A DNA stretch of 64,000 nt, taken from contig NZ_JAGJDY010000001.1 in assembly GCF_018100795.1 (NCBI RefSeq), forward strand, positions 496,001 to 560,000, written 5' to 3'. The notes under the pieces are model-generated. The model worked only from the letters and a program-made list of their open reading frames with translations, was not told the DNA's origin and searched no databases. Shown here piece after piece: positions 17,240-26,953 of the stretch. This DNA is from Alteromonas sp. MMG017 (GTDB taxonomy: Bacteria; Pseudomonadota; Gammaproteobacteria; Enterobacterales; Alteromonadaceae). The first letter of the stretch is position 1; each line of letters starts with the position of its first letter. The position numbers and the translations under genes were made by a program.

Positions 17240-19816
17240 ATGACTTTATCAGACTACCTACGAAGTCTAGGTTTTCAACAGATAGATTCTCAATTCACTT
17301 CTTACCTTTTCAGTGATAACAGCCAAAAAGTCGGTATCATCATCGATACGCAACTGTATGGAGCCAACAAACCCAGCTTTCGCTACCACGAATACACTTC
17401 GTGGCAAAACATGTTGATGCATAAATTTGAGCGTCTATACCGCTTTATTGACAGCGAAGTACACGAAGACAGATTGCTAATTGGTGCAATATTAAATGAC
17501 AGTACTGATGAATATGATTTTCGGCAGTTTGGCGCTGACAGACAGGTTAGTGAAACAGACCCAACTCGCCCAGAATATAATTTTGAAAGTCTATTTGAGC
17601 AGGTTTATGGTTCAAAATATCTGCATGCTTTAGAGCGAGAATATCAGTATGTAGACTTGTTTGGTAAAAGCCGATATGTGGATTACGTTCTTAAAACTAT
17701 TGATGGCGAAATTGCCATCGAGCTTAACGGTGAAAGCTTTCACCATCCACTGCACATCAGACAAAGCCGTTATCAATCCCAGCTACTTAAGCAAAATTCG
17801 CTTATGAAAGACGGTATCAAAGTATATCGCTGGTCTAATGCTGGAATGGCTGATGAGAAGAAGTTTGCAGATCAAATTCGCCTCTACTTTGGAGAAGAAG
17901 AAAAATTTTGCGGTAAGCCAACAGCAAGCCAATTTAGAAACATTAGTTTTTCACTTTTCAAACACCAGAAAGATGCGCTTTTAGATATTGAAAATGGCAG
18001 AGCGCAAGGTAAAAATACATTTTTGCTAGTACTGCCGACTGGAACCGGAAAAACCGAAGTATTTATTGCAGACCACAGCAATCAAAAAAAACTGGGCAAC
18101 GCTGATAGAGCATTGGTCATCGTTCCGTACAAAGACTTACGCGAACAAACAAAAGCACGGTTCACAGAACGAGATCCCAACCTCATAGTTTCCTCCAATA
18201 TTTTGGACTCATCAGCTGATGTAATAGTGCAAACGACTCAAGCAATACAACGACAATTTGCTTCACTTACAACAAATTATTTTGATTATATTGTGGTGGA
18301 TGAAGCTCATCATGCCCCTGCACAAGGTCTCAGACGAGTATTAGAACACTTCAATCCAAAAACGTTATTTGGTTGCACCGCTACGGATAAAAGACTCGAC
18401 CAAAAAGATCTTGCTGAAATATTCGGTCGATACCAATTGAACATGACACTTGAAGAGGCGATTAAGCAAAAGCTATTACCGCCAATCCGCGCGTTTCGTT
18501 TGGAAAGTAATATTGATTTTTCTCAGGTTAGATTTAACGGAAAAGAGTTCGTTAAAAGCGACTTAAACAAGCGCGTTATCTTACCCTCACGAGACCAACT
18601 TATTGTAGACGTACTCTCAAAATACTTTACTCAACAAGATGCTGTAACAGGTCAATCTTTAGCAGCGCTGCAAGGTGTTATCTTCTGCGTTGACGTGAAA
18701 CACGCCAATCGATTAGCTGCACTTCTAAATAAACACAATATTAGTGCTGAAGCCGTTTCTGCAAATAGCAGAGAAGGATTAAAGAAGTATAAAGAAGGTA
18801 AGGTACGTTTTTTATGTGCTTGCGATTTATTGAATGAAGGATGGGATGCGCCCAACACCTCCATTGTTGTAATGGCACGGCCCACAATGTCAAAAGTGTT
18901 ATATATGCAACAACTTGGCAGGGGAACTCGCAACCACCCCGGAAAGGAAGCACTTTACGCGATTGATGTGGTAGACAGCTATGGCCCCGCGCTGCAACCA
19001 TGGAGCTTGCACAGTATATTTAATCTTGATGGCTATAAGCCCTTCGCTGACATATTTAATCCAAACGAGGCGCTCGTAGGTGAAGAAGTGATTCTTGATC
19101 ACCTTTACGAACACGAGCGCAAACTTCATCCCATCAAGCTATTTAACTTTGAAGACGAGTTTGGTGATTACATTAATGATGAACAGCTCGCTAGGGAGCT
19201 TTTTGTATCAACAGGTACAGTCAAAGCTTGGGTAAAAAAACAAAGTTTAATACCAGACAAACAGTTACCGTTTGGTAGTCATATGCTTAATTACTATGAG
19301 CAAAGTAGAGTCAACGAAATACGCGAGGAGAAAAATCTCAAATACCGCAACGAAGACACACGAAGAGATGATTTTTTCGAGTTTTTAGAACAACGTGATT
19401 ACACGTTTTCGTTCAAAATTGTATTCCTGCTATTGATGCTAAAGCATGTCGATAAAACTGGAGAAGCGAGCCTTTCGCTATTGAGAGCAGATTATCAGTC
19501 ATTTTATAAAAACTTATTGACAAAATACGGTAAAGCAGAAAAAAACAACAGCCCTCTAAACAGCGAAGAGTTTCTGAATGACAAAAAACAGTTAACTAAA
19601 AGTATTCTTCAAAATCCATTCGAAAAATTTGAGCGAAAAAGTTTTATGTACCATGCCAAAGATTTAGACAAACTAGCGTTTGATGCTGCACTGTGGGATA
19701 GGCTTGAGAGCAGCGATATAGAGTTGATTAGGAAGCAAATGTTTGAAGATGGAGAAAGTTACTTCAATAAACATGTTAAAGGTGGCACGTTTGAAGAGGA
19801 ACTCTTTAGTGAGTAG
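17240..19816 (+). CDS. PD-(D/E)XK nuclease - SF2 helicase fusion (putative restriction subunit)
   Basis: This 858-aa protein begins the defence island. Residues ~110-215 look like a DUF559/Vsr-like PD-(D/E)XK nuclease (D148 with E161-L-N163, then QSRYQSQLLKQNSL). The SF2 helicase core follows: PTGTGKT (266-272), DEAHH (354-358), FGCTATDKR, and QQLGRGTRNHPGKE as motif VI. The C-terminal ~230 residues are charged and helical and may recognise DNA. It would be a translocating restriction endonuclease. A C5 methyltransferase gene follows after 108 bp on the same strand, which suggests an R-M pair. The start has only a weak site; a 5-codon frame (ATG at 17226) overlaps it. Confidence 0.8.
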   Translation: MTLSDYLRSLGFQQIDSQFTSYLFSDNSQKVGIIIDTQLYGANKPSFRYHEYTSWQNMLMHKFERLYRFIDSEVHEDRLLIGAILNDSTDEYDFRQFGADRQVSETDPTRPEYNFESLFEQVYGSKYLHALEREYQYVDLFGKSRYVDYVLKTIDGEIAIELNGESFHHPLHIRQSRYQSQLLKQNSLMKDGIKVYRWSNAGMADEKKFADQIRLYFGEEEKFCGKPTASQFRNISFSLFKHQKDALLDIENGRAQGKNTFLLVLPTGTGKTEVFIADHSNQKKLGNADRALVIVPYKDLREQTKARFTERDPNLIVSSNILDSSADVIVQTTQAIQRQFASLTTNYFDYIVVDEAHHAPAQGLRRVLEHFNPKTLFGCTATDKRLDQKDLAEIFGRYQLNMTLEEAIKQKLLPPIRAFRLESNIDFSQVRFNGKEFVKSDLNKRVILPSRDQLIVDVLSKYFTQQDAVTGQSLAALQGVIFCVDVKHANRLAALLNKHNISAEAVSANSREGLKKYKEGKVRFLCACDLLNEGWDAPNTSIVVMARPTMSKVLYMQQLGRGTRNHPGKEALYAIDVVDSYGPALQPWSLHSIFNLDGYKPFADIFNPNEALVGEEVILDHLYEHERKLHPIKLFNFEDEFGDYINDEQLARELFVSTGTVKAWVKKQSLIPDKQLPFGSHMLNYYEQSRVNEIREEKNLKYRNEDTRRDDFFEFLEQRDYTFSFKIVFLLLMLKHVDKTGEASLSLLRADYQSFYKNLLTKYGKAEKNNSPLNSEEFLNDKKQLTKSILQNPFEKFERKSFMYHAKDLDKLAFDAALWDRLESSDIELIRKQMFEDGESYFNKHVKGGTFEEELFSE

Positions 19817-19924
19817 AGTTTCTTATTACCAAACTAGTGAGATTAAGCCCTTTAAAAGCAGAATAATATTAATATTGCTCAAAACTTTTGGCCTGGTATT
19901 ATTGCTCAGCATTTTTTTAATATA

Positions 19925-21487
19925 GTGGCTATCGTGAAAACGGGTGAAGTATTAGTAATCGATTTGTTTGCCGGTCCGGGTGGATTAGGTGAAGGAATAT
20001 CTTCGTGCCGACATGAAAATGGAAGTAGTCCATTTCAAATCGGGTTATCTGTTGAGAAAGACCCACACGCGCATAGAACGCTAACAACAAGGGCATTTTT
20101 CAGAAAAGTAAAAGGTTTACCTAGCGGCTTAGATGATTACTATGAATATGTTAGAGGCAACCTTTCCAGAGAAGCACTGTTTCAACGCTACCCTGAACAA
20201 GCTAGAGAAGCGAGTATTGAAACTCTAGAGGGGCCTAGGGAGCTAGGAGTTGATAACAATTTAATTCATGAACGTATCCGGCAGTTAACGGAAAAGCATA
20301 GTGGACCAACGGTAGTAATCGGTGGTCCTCCATGTCAGGCTTATTCATTAGCCGGCAGATCTCGCAACGCTGGTATCAAAAACTATAAAGCTGAAAAAGA
20401 TTCTCGCAACTTTTTATACCTCCAGTATTTAAAAGTTCTATCTATCGCCAAGCCAAACGTATTCATCATGGAAAACGTTCGCGGAATTCTGTCTGCAAAA
20501 TTAAATGGCAAAGTCATGTTTCCGCAACTTTTAAAGGATTTAAGAAATCCAAGTAGAGTAACTAAAGTAAAGAATGGTCCCAAATACAAGATATACTCAC
20601 TCGTGGTAAATGCAGAGAACCCCGACAATCCTCAATATAAAGACTCAAGAGATTTTCTCATTAAATCAGAGGAATATGGAATTCCCCAGGCTCGCCATAG
20701 AGTGATTTTAATTGGTGTTAGAGAAGATATAAAAGATTCACCGTCAACACTGGAAAAAGCAGAAGATACGATTAGTGTAGAAAGTGTGCTAAGCGATTTA
20801 CCGCCTCTAAGGAGCGGATTTTCTAAGAAAACAGAGAACGAGCAACAGGCTTGGACAAGAGTTATTTCTAAAAATGCAAAACATTTAAAAAGATTACTCC
20901 GGAAGACTGGTCTTTACTCAAATAAAATTATCGATGACCTAGACATAGAGCCAATTAAGAAGCTGGATAGAGTTGAATCTCAACATGAAAATATCGAAGA
21001 AACCAAACTCACATCACCCCTGAAAGATTGGTTATTGGATGAAAATCTAAAGTGTGTATTGAATCATGATACTCGAGGCCATATGGAGTCAGATTTACTT
21101 CGTTATGCCTTTTGTGCTACGCATGCAAGGTTGAATGAGGGTGTGTCACCAAAGTCGAGAGACTTTCCTAAAGAATTAGCACCTAACCACAAAAATTGGG
21201 AGTCGGGTGATCACGCTGACCGCTTTAGGGTCCAGCCGGAAAATTCATTTGCAAAAACAATTACAAGCCATATCTCTAAAGATGGTCATCACTTCGTGCA
21301 TTATGACCCTAAACAGTGTCGCAGCCTCACGGTTAGAGAGGCTGCTCGTTTACAGACATTTCCAGACAACTACTTTTTTGAAGGGGGTAGAACACAACAA
21401 TATGTCCAAGTAGGAAATGCTGTACCACCTTACTTGGCACAGCAAATAGGCAAGGTTGTTTTAGATTTATTTAGTCAAAACGAGTAA
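19925..21487 (+). CDS. C5 cytosine DNA methyltransferase
   Basis: This 520-aa enzyme transfers a methyl group from SAM to C5 of cytosine. Conserved motifs appear in order: VIDLFAGPGGLGEGI (motif I, ~11), GGPPCQAYSLAGRSR with catalytic C137 (motif IV), MENVRG (VI), IPQARHRVILIG (VIII), then LTVREAARLQTFPDNY and QVGNAVPPYLA (IX-X). The target-recognition region between VIII and IX is long, so the recognition site is probably specific and not guessable. The chosen start is GTG, without a clear ribosome site. Its end overlaps the convergent receiver-like gene by 17 bp. It would protect host DNA from the island nucleases. Confidence 0.93.
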   Translation: MAIVKTGEVLVIDLFAGPGGLGEGISSCRHENGSSPFQIGLSVEKDPHAHRTLTTRAFFRKVKGLPSGLDDYYEYVRGNLSREALFQRYPEQAREASIETLEGPRELGVDNNLIHERIRQLTEKHSGPTVVIGGPPCQAYSLAGRSRNAGIKNYKAEKDSRNFLYLQYLKVLSIAKPNVFIMENVRGILSAKLNGKVMFPQLLKDLRNPSRVTKVKNGPKYKIYSLVVNAENPDNPQYKDSRDFLIKSEEYGIPQARHRVILIGVREDIKDSPSTLEKAEDTISVESVLSDLPPLRSGFSKKTENEQQAWTRVISKNAKHLKRLLRKTGLYSNKIIDDLDIEPIKKLDRVESQHENIEETKLTSPLKDWLLDENLKCVLNHDTRGHMESDLLRYAFCATHARLNEGVSPKSRDFPKELAPNHKNWESGDHADRFRVQPENSFAKTITSHISKDGHHFVHYDPKQCRSLTVREAARLQTFPDNYFFEGGRTQQYVQVGNAVPPYLAQQIGKVVLDLFSQNE

Positions 21488-22889
21488 TGCCGGGCCGCGA
21501 AGAGTACTGTGCACATTTGAAAGAAATATCAGACAATATTTGATCTTTTAGTCTAAATAATGGTTCACCAAACCAAGAGTTTTCGTATTGTCTTTTGTTA
21601 ACCATTGAAGATGCTTTTGTGCCGATTTGATACTTAAAACTTAACTTTAAAATATAAATCACATTATCGATTTGAATTTTTGGAAGTCTGTAGATGCCCT
21701 CGTGAGAAGTACTCCGTTCGACGCCTTCATTATTGGTGAATATTGTTAACTTTTCAAACTCTTCCGGTACCAGCGCAGCTAGTAGATATTGATGCAGCTT
21801 AGTTTTTTTTTGCGCCTGGTCGCAAACAGCTGATAGCTCGATAAAACCTAATCTAAGTGATTCACGAGCTTTTTCACGAAATTTTTTAGGTGTGATACCG
21901 TCTAACCCTTCAATGTCATTTGTAGTAAGAAACTCGTCGTGAATGATAGATTTTAAATTGCTCCCTAGTTTATCTTCAAATTTATTTAAGTTTTCGGAAG
22001 TCGCTCTAACATTAGGACTGAGTTCTACAAAAACTCCTCTACAATCCTTACGGAAGGTTGGAGCTACTCTCTCCAAATGATAAAAAGTATTTAACGAGGA
22101 CTTTATTTTTTCATCTAGGACTTGTCTTTCTCCAATCAACGGAACGGCTGACGCCCACAAATCCTCATTCGAATTTGAAACTTGAAGCTGATCTTGTAAC
22201 AGCGGCGAAAGTCCTAAATCTATTGCTAAAGATGGGTACTCAGAAGCATTCTTTAATCCAACTGTTTCGTTTCCAATTAAAGCCAGTGCTTTAGTAAACT
22301 GCTTTTTATGTAGCTCAGTTTTTTGTGCAGGTTCACAACCCGAAGGCATTGTTAATTCATACAGCGCATTAGAAGTTTTTTGTGCTGCACATGTTATTCT
22401 GTTCTCCCAATCACTGAGTGCATTGAACAAAGGGCTATTTTTTATAAGAGTTTCGATCTTCTTTTTAAGTTCTAAAGGCTTATCTTTATATTCAGACTTA
22501 CTGATAATATCCCAATATATTGGTAAATTGACCTCACTATGAAACCTTTCTGTTAATTGCTCTACTACATCTTCAACTAACTGTTCATTTTTGGACCAAA
22601 ATAGAAGGATGTATGGACCAAAGTCTGTTATCGGTTTTAAAACCTTAGCAATTGGCCCTACTAATGTCTTTGCATTTAAGCTTCCTGTTTCAGTCAAATT
22701 TAAATCAGTAATTATTACCCTTGGTTTAACATTTTTGAGGTCTATATGATCGATGCCTGACTGATTTTCAGCTTCATTTCGATAATGAATTGGAATACAT
22801 GGAATTCCTGCAGCAGATATACTATTCAGTATTTCATATAGTTCATCTTCTTTATCGTCAATTAAGACAGTCCCTAGTAAATTCAACAC
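21471..22889 (-). CDS. Receiver-domain-like protein of the restriction island
   Basis: This 472-aa protein is not a recognised named family. The N-terminal ~150 residues fit a response-regulator receiver fold: acidic pair D11/D12 after the first strand (TVLIDDKED), phospho-acceptor candidate D62 (VIITDLNL), S99 after the fourth strand (ILLFWSKN) and K131 after the fifth (IYWDIISK). The remaining ~320 residues are mostly helical with no motif I know. It starts with GTG one base after the stop codon of the histidine-kinase-like gene, so the two are translated together. I infer that it is the output or adaptor partner of that kinase-like protein. It is the last gene of the - strand operon. Confidence 0.65.
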   Translation of the reverse strand: MLNLLGTVLIDDKEDELYEILNSISAAGIPCIPIHYRNEAENQSGIDHIDLKNVKPRVIITDLNLTETGSLNAKTLVGPIAKVLKPITDFGPYILLFWSKNEQLVEDVVEQLTERFHSEVNLPIYWDIISKSEYKDKPLELKKKIETLIKNSPLFNALSDWENRITCAAQKTSNALYELTMPSGCEPAQKTELHKKQFTKALALIGNETVGLKNASEYPSLAIDLGLSPLLQDQLQVSNSNEDLWASAVPLIGERQVLDEKIKSSLNTFYHLERVAPTFRKDCRGVFVELSPNVRATSENLNKFEDKLGSNLKSIIHDEFLTTNDIEGLDGITPKKFREKARESLRLGFIELSAVCDQAQKKTKLHQYLLAALVPEEFEKLTIFTNNEGVERSTSHEGIYRLPKIQIDNVIYILKLSFKYQIGTKASSMVNKRQYENSWFGEPLFRLKDQILSDISFKCAQYSSRPGITRFD

Positions 22890-25034
22890 CTACTTTTCCT
22901 TTTTAAATATTAAGACAGCAGCTGCACCATTATATGCGCCAGCGACATCTAGTTCTTTTGCATCACATATTAAAAGCTTCCCACCAATGGTTTCCATGAC
23001 TTTGTCTACGTAATATAGGCCGACTCCCATCCCACTAGGTCTAGTTGTTTTAAACGGCTTTATTGCTTCATTTAGAGCTAGATTAAACCCAGGTCCATTG
23101 TCTAAAACGGCTAACGCAGGCCCTTCTTTGAAAAAAGTAGGAAGTGATTCAATTCTAATTGCAGGCTTATATGAGTTATCTTCTTTTTCGGCTTTCAAAG
23201 AGGTCCAATGAATAGAGTTATCAATTAGGTTATTCATTGCTGCTTGAAGTAAACCAAAGGGTGCGGTAATTTCGAATAAATCGGACTCTCCTGTGATTAG
23301 AGGACAAGAGATAATGATGTTATGGTGTTCAAATCGGTGCTCAGTCAATTCGACAACGCGTTGAACCAACGCCTTTATATTGAACTTTTTACGCTCATTT
23401 CTGCGAAGCAACGGTGCAAAGCCTTCCAAAAGTTTAGCTAAGTGGTCAGCGCGTTTTAAAAGCTTAGAGTAATCGTCGGCTCTCTTGATTGACTCATTTA
23501 GCTCGTCGACTCCCCGCTCAACCTCGTGGAAAATTACTGCTAGATTGATACCTGCAATCCCCGACGAGACAGTAACGTCTCTCATTTGTTTAAAGTCAGA
23601 TTCTATTTGATTTAGCTTCCCTCCAAGCTCATCTTCGATACCATGTTTTCTTATACTTTTTCTCACATCTTCAATAACTTCAGAAAACTTTGCAGTGGTA
23701 TCAGAGCTATCAGTAGCTTTTCCTGTCAAATATTGAGTCAATTTTTCGCGATCATGTCTATGACATATGTGGAAATGCTCTACCACGCTAGCCATTATCC
23801 ACTTCAACCTTCTAAAAGTGGAGTTATCGTCAAAACCTTCTCTGTTCGTCTTTTCTTTTAATCCAGAACTGTCCTCTAAAGACAAGTCAATACTTGCAAT
23901 AACCATTCCTGTATCTATTTTCTTTCCTGGACTGTTTATCCTACCCGCGTTTAAACCTAACCAATCATCATTAGGCTCCCCATAATTGAATACACGTATA
24001 CCATCCCTGTAAACACGAACCCCAGTCTGCTCTTTTAAATAGCCTTTAATTGTCTGTGATGCACCTTGGGCATTTAATACTTTATTGTCCCTCATGAAAA
24101 CATAAAAAGTGCCAATAATCGGTCCAATGTCCTGTATGTCGGCAGCGTTTAAAAGAAGCTTTTCTCTTATGTTTTTATCACGTGCTAAAGCTTCTTCCTT
24201 GGTGGGCTTAACTAATTCTAATTTGATATTACTTTCTTGTTTTTTATTATCTGATAGTTCTTTGAAAAGAGTCGGGGGTACATAACTGTAGGAGTACGAA
24301 AATTTACCCTCCTCATCTAAAGTGAATTCATACTTCCATAGCGCACTGTCTAAAATGTCTTGGCTTTCCATTACGTCTAATAAGTCTTTTTCTCTGCCTG
24401 GAACTGAGAAATTTACTTTAAAATCAGATGCAGATTCAAAGGGCGATACTAAACTAGTTAACAGCCGTTTTAATTGTCTTATTTCACCTCTAGTCCAACT
24501 TTTATTGTTAAGCTCTTTTATTTCAATACGCGTTCCAGTTTTATCGTTTTCAAAAAAATCTGGAGTAATAAGTTCTTCAATTTCTACAACAGTATCTTCA
24601 AGGTAATTTGCATTATTGATAAGCGAAGGCCAGTCAATTGTTATTCTGAATTCAGAATTCTCTTTAGTTTTTGTGTTTAACGTAAGTTTTGTTCCCAATT
24701 TATGAACAGCTAACCTACCCACCCCTTTTTCTCCAAGGGGTAACCTGTCAAATTTTTTACTTCTAACTTTATTTTTACTTCTTTTACTATCCGTACCAAT
24801 TTCCATCCATTTGGATAAGATAGTATCCTTATCCATTCCATGCCCATCTTTATCCCAGACAATTATACTTGATTCTGACGATTCAAGGTTCAGTTCGACC
24901 TCGACGATCGTGGCATCGGCGTCGTACGAATTTTTAACAAGTTCAAAAATGGCTAGTCTATCGTCACCAATTAATTCATCACCTAGAAGTTTTAACAAAT
25001 GAGCATTAGCTTTGAATGGTGCTGTTGTCTTCAT
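22890..25034 (-). CDS. Tandem GHKL protein: MORC/Hsp90-like ATPase plus histidine-kinase-like module
   Basis: This 714-aa protein carries two ATP-binding GHKL domains. The first, near the N-terminus, has IFELVKNSYDADA (N-box, N35), DKDGHGM (63-67) and GEKGVGRLAVHKLG (101-114), as in MutL/Hsp90/MORC ATPases. A middle domain includes VRVYRDGIRVFNYGEPNDDW (340-358). The C-terminal part resembles a sensor kinase: AVIFHEVERGV with H503 in the position of the phospho-accepting His, a coiled helical stretch (505-560), N-box NNLIDNSIHW (601-610), LDNGPGF and GMGVGLYYV. There are no membrane helices, so it acts in the cytosol. It follows the AIPR gene by 53 bp and is coupled to the receiver-like gene. 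Confidence 0.75.
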   Translation of the reverse strand: MKTTAPFKANAHLLKLLGDELIGDDRLAIFELVKNSYDADATIVEVELNLESSESSIIVWDKDGHGMDKDTILSKWMEIGTDSKRSKNKVRSKKFDRLPLGEKGVGRLAVHKLGTKLTLNTKTKENSEFRITIDWPSLINNANYLEDTVVEIEELITPDFFENDKTGTRIEIKELNNKSWTRGEIRQLKRLLTSLVSPFESASDFKVNFSVPGREKDLLDVMESQDILDSALWKYEFTLDEEGKFSYSYSYVPPTLFKELSDNKKQESNIKLELVKPTKEEALARDKNIREKLLLNAADIQDIGPIIGTFYVFMRDNKVLNAQGASQTIKGYLKEQTGVRVYRDGIRVFNYGEPNDDWLGLNAGRINSPGKKIDTGMVIASIDLSLEDSSGLKEKTNREGFDDNSTFRRLKWIMASVVEHFHICHRHDREKLTQYLTGKATDSSDTTAKFSEVIEDVRKSIRKHGIEDELGGKLNQIESDFKQMRDVTVSSGIAGINLAVIFHEVERGVDELNESIKRADDYSKLLKRADHLAKLLEGFAPLLRRNERKKFNIKALVQRVVELTEHRFEHHNIIISCPLITGESDLFEITAPFGLLQAAMNNLIDNSIHWTSLKAEKEDNSYKPAIRIESLPTFFKEGPALAVLDNGPGFNLALNEAIKPFKTTRPSGMGVGLYYVDKVMETIGGKLLICDAKELDVAGAYNGAAAVLIFKKEK

Positions 25035-25087
25035 AAATCAATTACTCTTTATATTACAAATAGTCGAAGCCTAGTACACAAATTCAT

Positions 25088-26953
25088 CTATCGAGCTCGA
25101 TATTTATTTATTGAATAGCTAAATACTTTTGACTCGTAAAAGGCTGTCAATTCTCTAGATGTTTTAATAACATCCCACAATTCGGACTTTTTGGCATATT
25201 CACCACAGTCGTCGCTAAGCGAATACTGTTTTATTAAATCGTTCATCAAAGAAAGTAACTTAAACAACATATCTTCTAGTTCGCCCCCGATAACTTCTTG
25301 CTTCCATAGCTTATCTAAAGCAAAGTTAACAGAATCTGGATTCCCCTCTGTATATGCATATATAGCAGCTATAGAGTAAGGAACGGCAGCTGAACGCAGT
25401 TGACCAATAGCATTTTTTCCAGACCCATAAATCTCTTCCATCTTTCGAAAGAGAATCATTTTGGCTACCAATTGTTCATAGAAATCTCTATTCACCTCAA
25501 TACCGTCACCCTCTTCAGGTTCGAGTTCTTCTATAAATAATCTAAATATTTTTTCACCACCTTTCTTTACTAAGTACGGAATATCTCCCCAAGCACAATA
25601 GTATTTAGCGAGTAATTCTTTTGTAAATCGCTTTTTCGTGGGGAATTCATTCTTAAGTTTAGTTGGATTACTGACTTTTCGTACTCTGGTATTAAATTCA
25701 CCTTTTGCACGTTCAAAGAACCAATAGCCGCCAGAAGGCGTCATTACGCTTTCACTTAGCCTTTTTAACTGAACGAGTTTAGGGCTTCTAGATCTGAGGT
25801 CTACTTTCGAAACTCTTGATTGACTGTTTGAATATTCACTGATTTTAGAGATTAAATCGTCTAGTTCAGAAGTTTTGTTGTTTTTGGCAACGTTTATCTT
25901 TGCCATAACTTTAACCTTGGAAATATCCAGTCCTTCTTTACGCGAAAAGTAAATACTTGCCGTAGTCTGACCACCATTTACAATTTGAAAATCTTCTAAG
26001 GAGGATAAGTACCAAGATTTTTTCTGGTAATAGACTTTGGCATCAGTAGCCGTAATTGTTAAGCCGTTATTGTATGCGATAAACTTTTCGGGCTCATTCT
26101 TAATTGTGGATTTGATACCGCGATTGACACCTTTAAATTGTAAGAAAGACCTCACATTCTTTTCTAATAATTGGGAAGAATAGCGCTTATAAAGGTCAGC
26201 AAGCATATTGGCATCTAATACACATAGATAAGATTCAAACTCACTTTCCTCTGCAGCTTTTATAACCTCGATGTCTTTGTTTACAACATCCTTAAACACA
26301 ACTTTAAGAGGCTTCCCCCTACCCTGAGAGGCTAAGCAATTGGCTATGTAGTTTAAGTCAATTACTCGCCTTACAAATAGGATATCTTTTGAAAACTTCT
26401 CGCCATTTTGCTTTACGTTGAATGTTTTATTTTCTTCAGGGAAATAGATGCTTTTTAAATGTGCCTCTCCACCACGGGTCATAACTGTTATTGACAACGA
26501 AACTAAGAATATTTCTATTACGTCAAAGGCTTTTAAGCCCTCAATAGACTTTAATATAGAAACAAGTGGCTTTACTGGTTCCGAATCTTGCAAATCATCT
26601 AAATTCCCTTTAATCGCAGAAGTGATGAATCTGATGACTTTCTTAAACTCGGCATCATATTCTGAACGCTGAGAAACTAGGATTTCATTATCGCTTTGTG
26701 ACAGATAGTTATCATTAACAATAAAAATCTGTAGACGCTCTCCAGTAAAATTAATGGTGTATCCATTTAGTTTTAAGTTATCAGCTTCTGAGGAAAAGTA
26801 AGCGCTATTAATGTCCTCAGAATCAATTAACTTTGTGTCGACTAAATAAGGTGGTATTTGTTCTAGAAGTACGTACTGCTGTACAAAATCATGCTCATCT
26901 TTCGATGCATCTAGGAGCTCATCTCGAATATCGATAAGGGGTTGAAATGACAC
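25088..26953 (-). CDS. AIPR-family phage-resistance protein
   Basis: This 621-aa protein matches the AIPR (abortive infection phage resistance) family, seen by KGVNRGIKSTIKNEPEKFIAY, NNGLTITA and the hallmark IVNGGQTTASIYF. Family members are linked to restriction systems and to abortive phage defence, but their biochemical role is poorly known. It starts with GTG whose G is the last base of the preceding gene's TAG stop (TAGTG), so it is translationally coupled to the DUF4420 gene. AIPR next to Z1, DUF4420 and MORC genes is a known context for predicted restriction systems. Confidence 0.85.
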   Translation of the reverse strand: MSFQPLIDIRDELLDASKDEHDFVQQYVLLEQIPPYLVDTKLIDSEDINSAYFSSEADNLKLNGYTINFTGERLQIFIVNDNYLSQSDNEILVSQRSEYDAEFKKVIRFITSAIKGNLDDLQDSEPVKPLVSILKSIEGLKAFDVIEIFLVSLSITVMTRGGEAHLKSIYFPEENKTFNVKQNGEKFSKDILFVRRVIDLNYIANCLASQGRGKPLKVVFKDVVNKDIEVIKAAEESEFESYLCVLDANMLADLYKRYSSQLLEKNVRSFLQFKGVNRGIKSTIKNEPEKFIAYNNGLTITATDAKVYYQKKSWYLSSLEDFQIVNGGQTTASIYFSRKEGLDISKVKVMAKINVAKNNKTSELDDLISKISEYSNSQSRVSKVDLRSRSPKLVQLKRLSESVMTPSGGYWFFERAKGEFNTRVRKVSNPTKLKNEFPTKKRFTKELLAKYYCAWGDIPYLVKKGGEKIFRLFIEELEPEEGDGIEVNRDFYEQLVAKMILFRKMEEIYGSGKNAIGQLRSAAVPYSIAAIYAYTEGNPDSVNFALDKLWKQEVIGGELEDMLFKLLSLMNDLIKQYSLSDDCGEYAKKSELWDVIKTSRELTAFYESKVFSYSINKYRAR

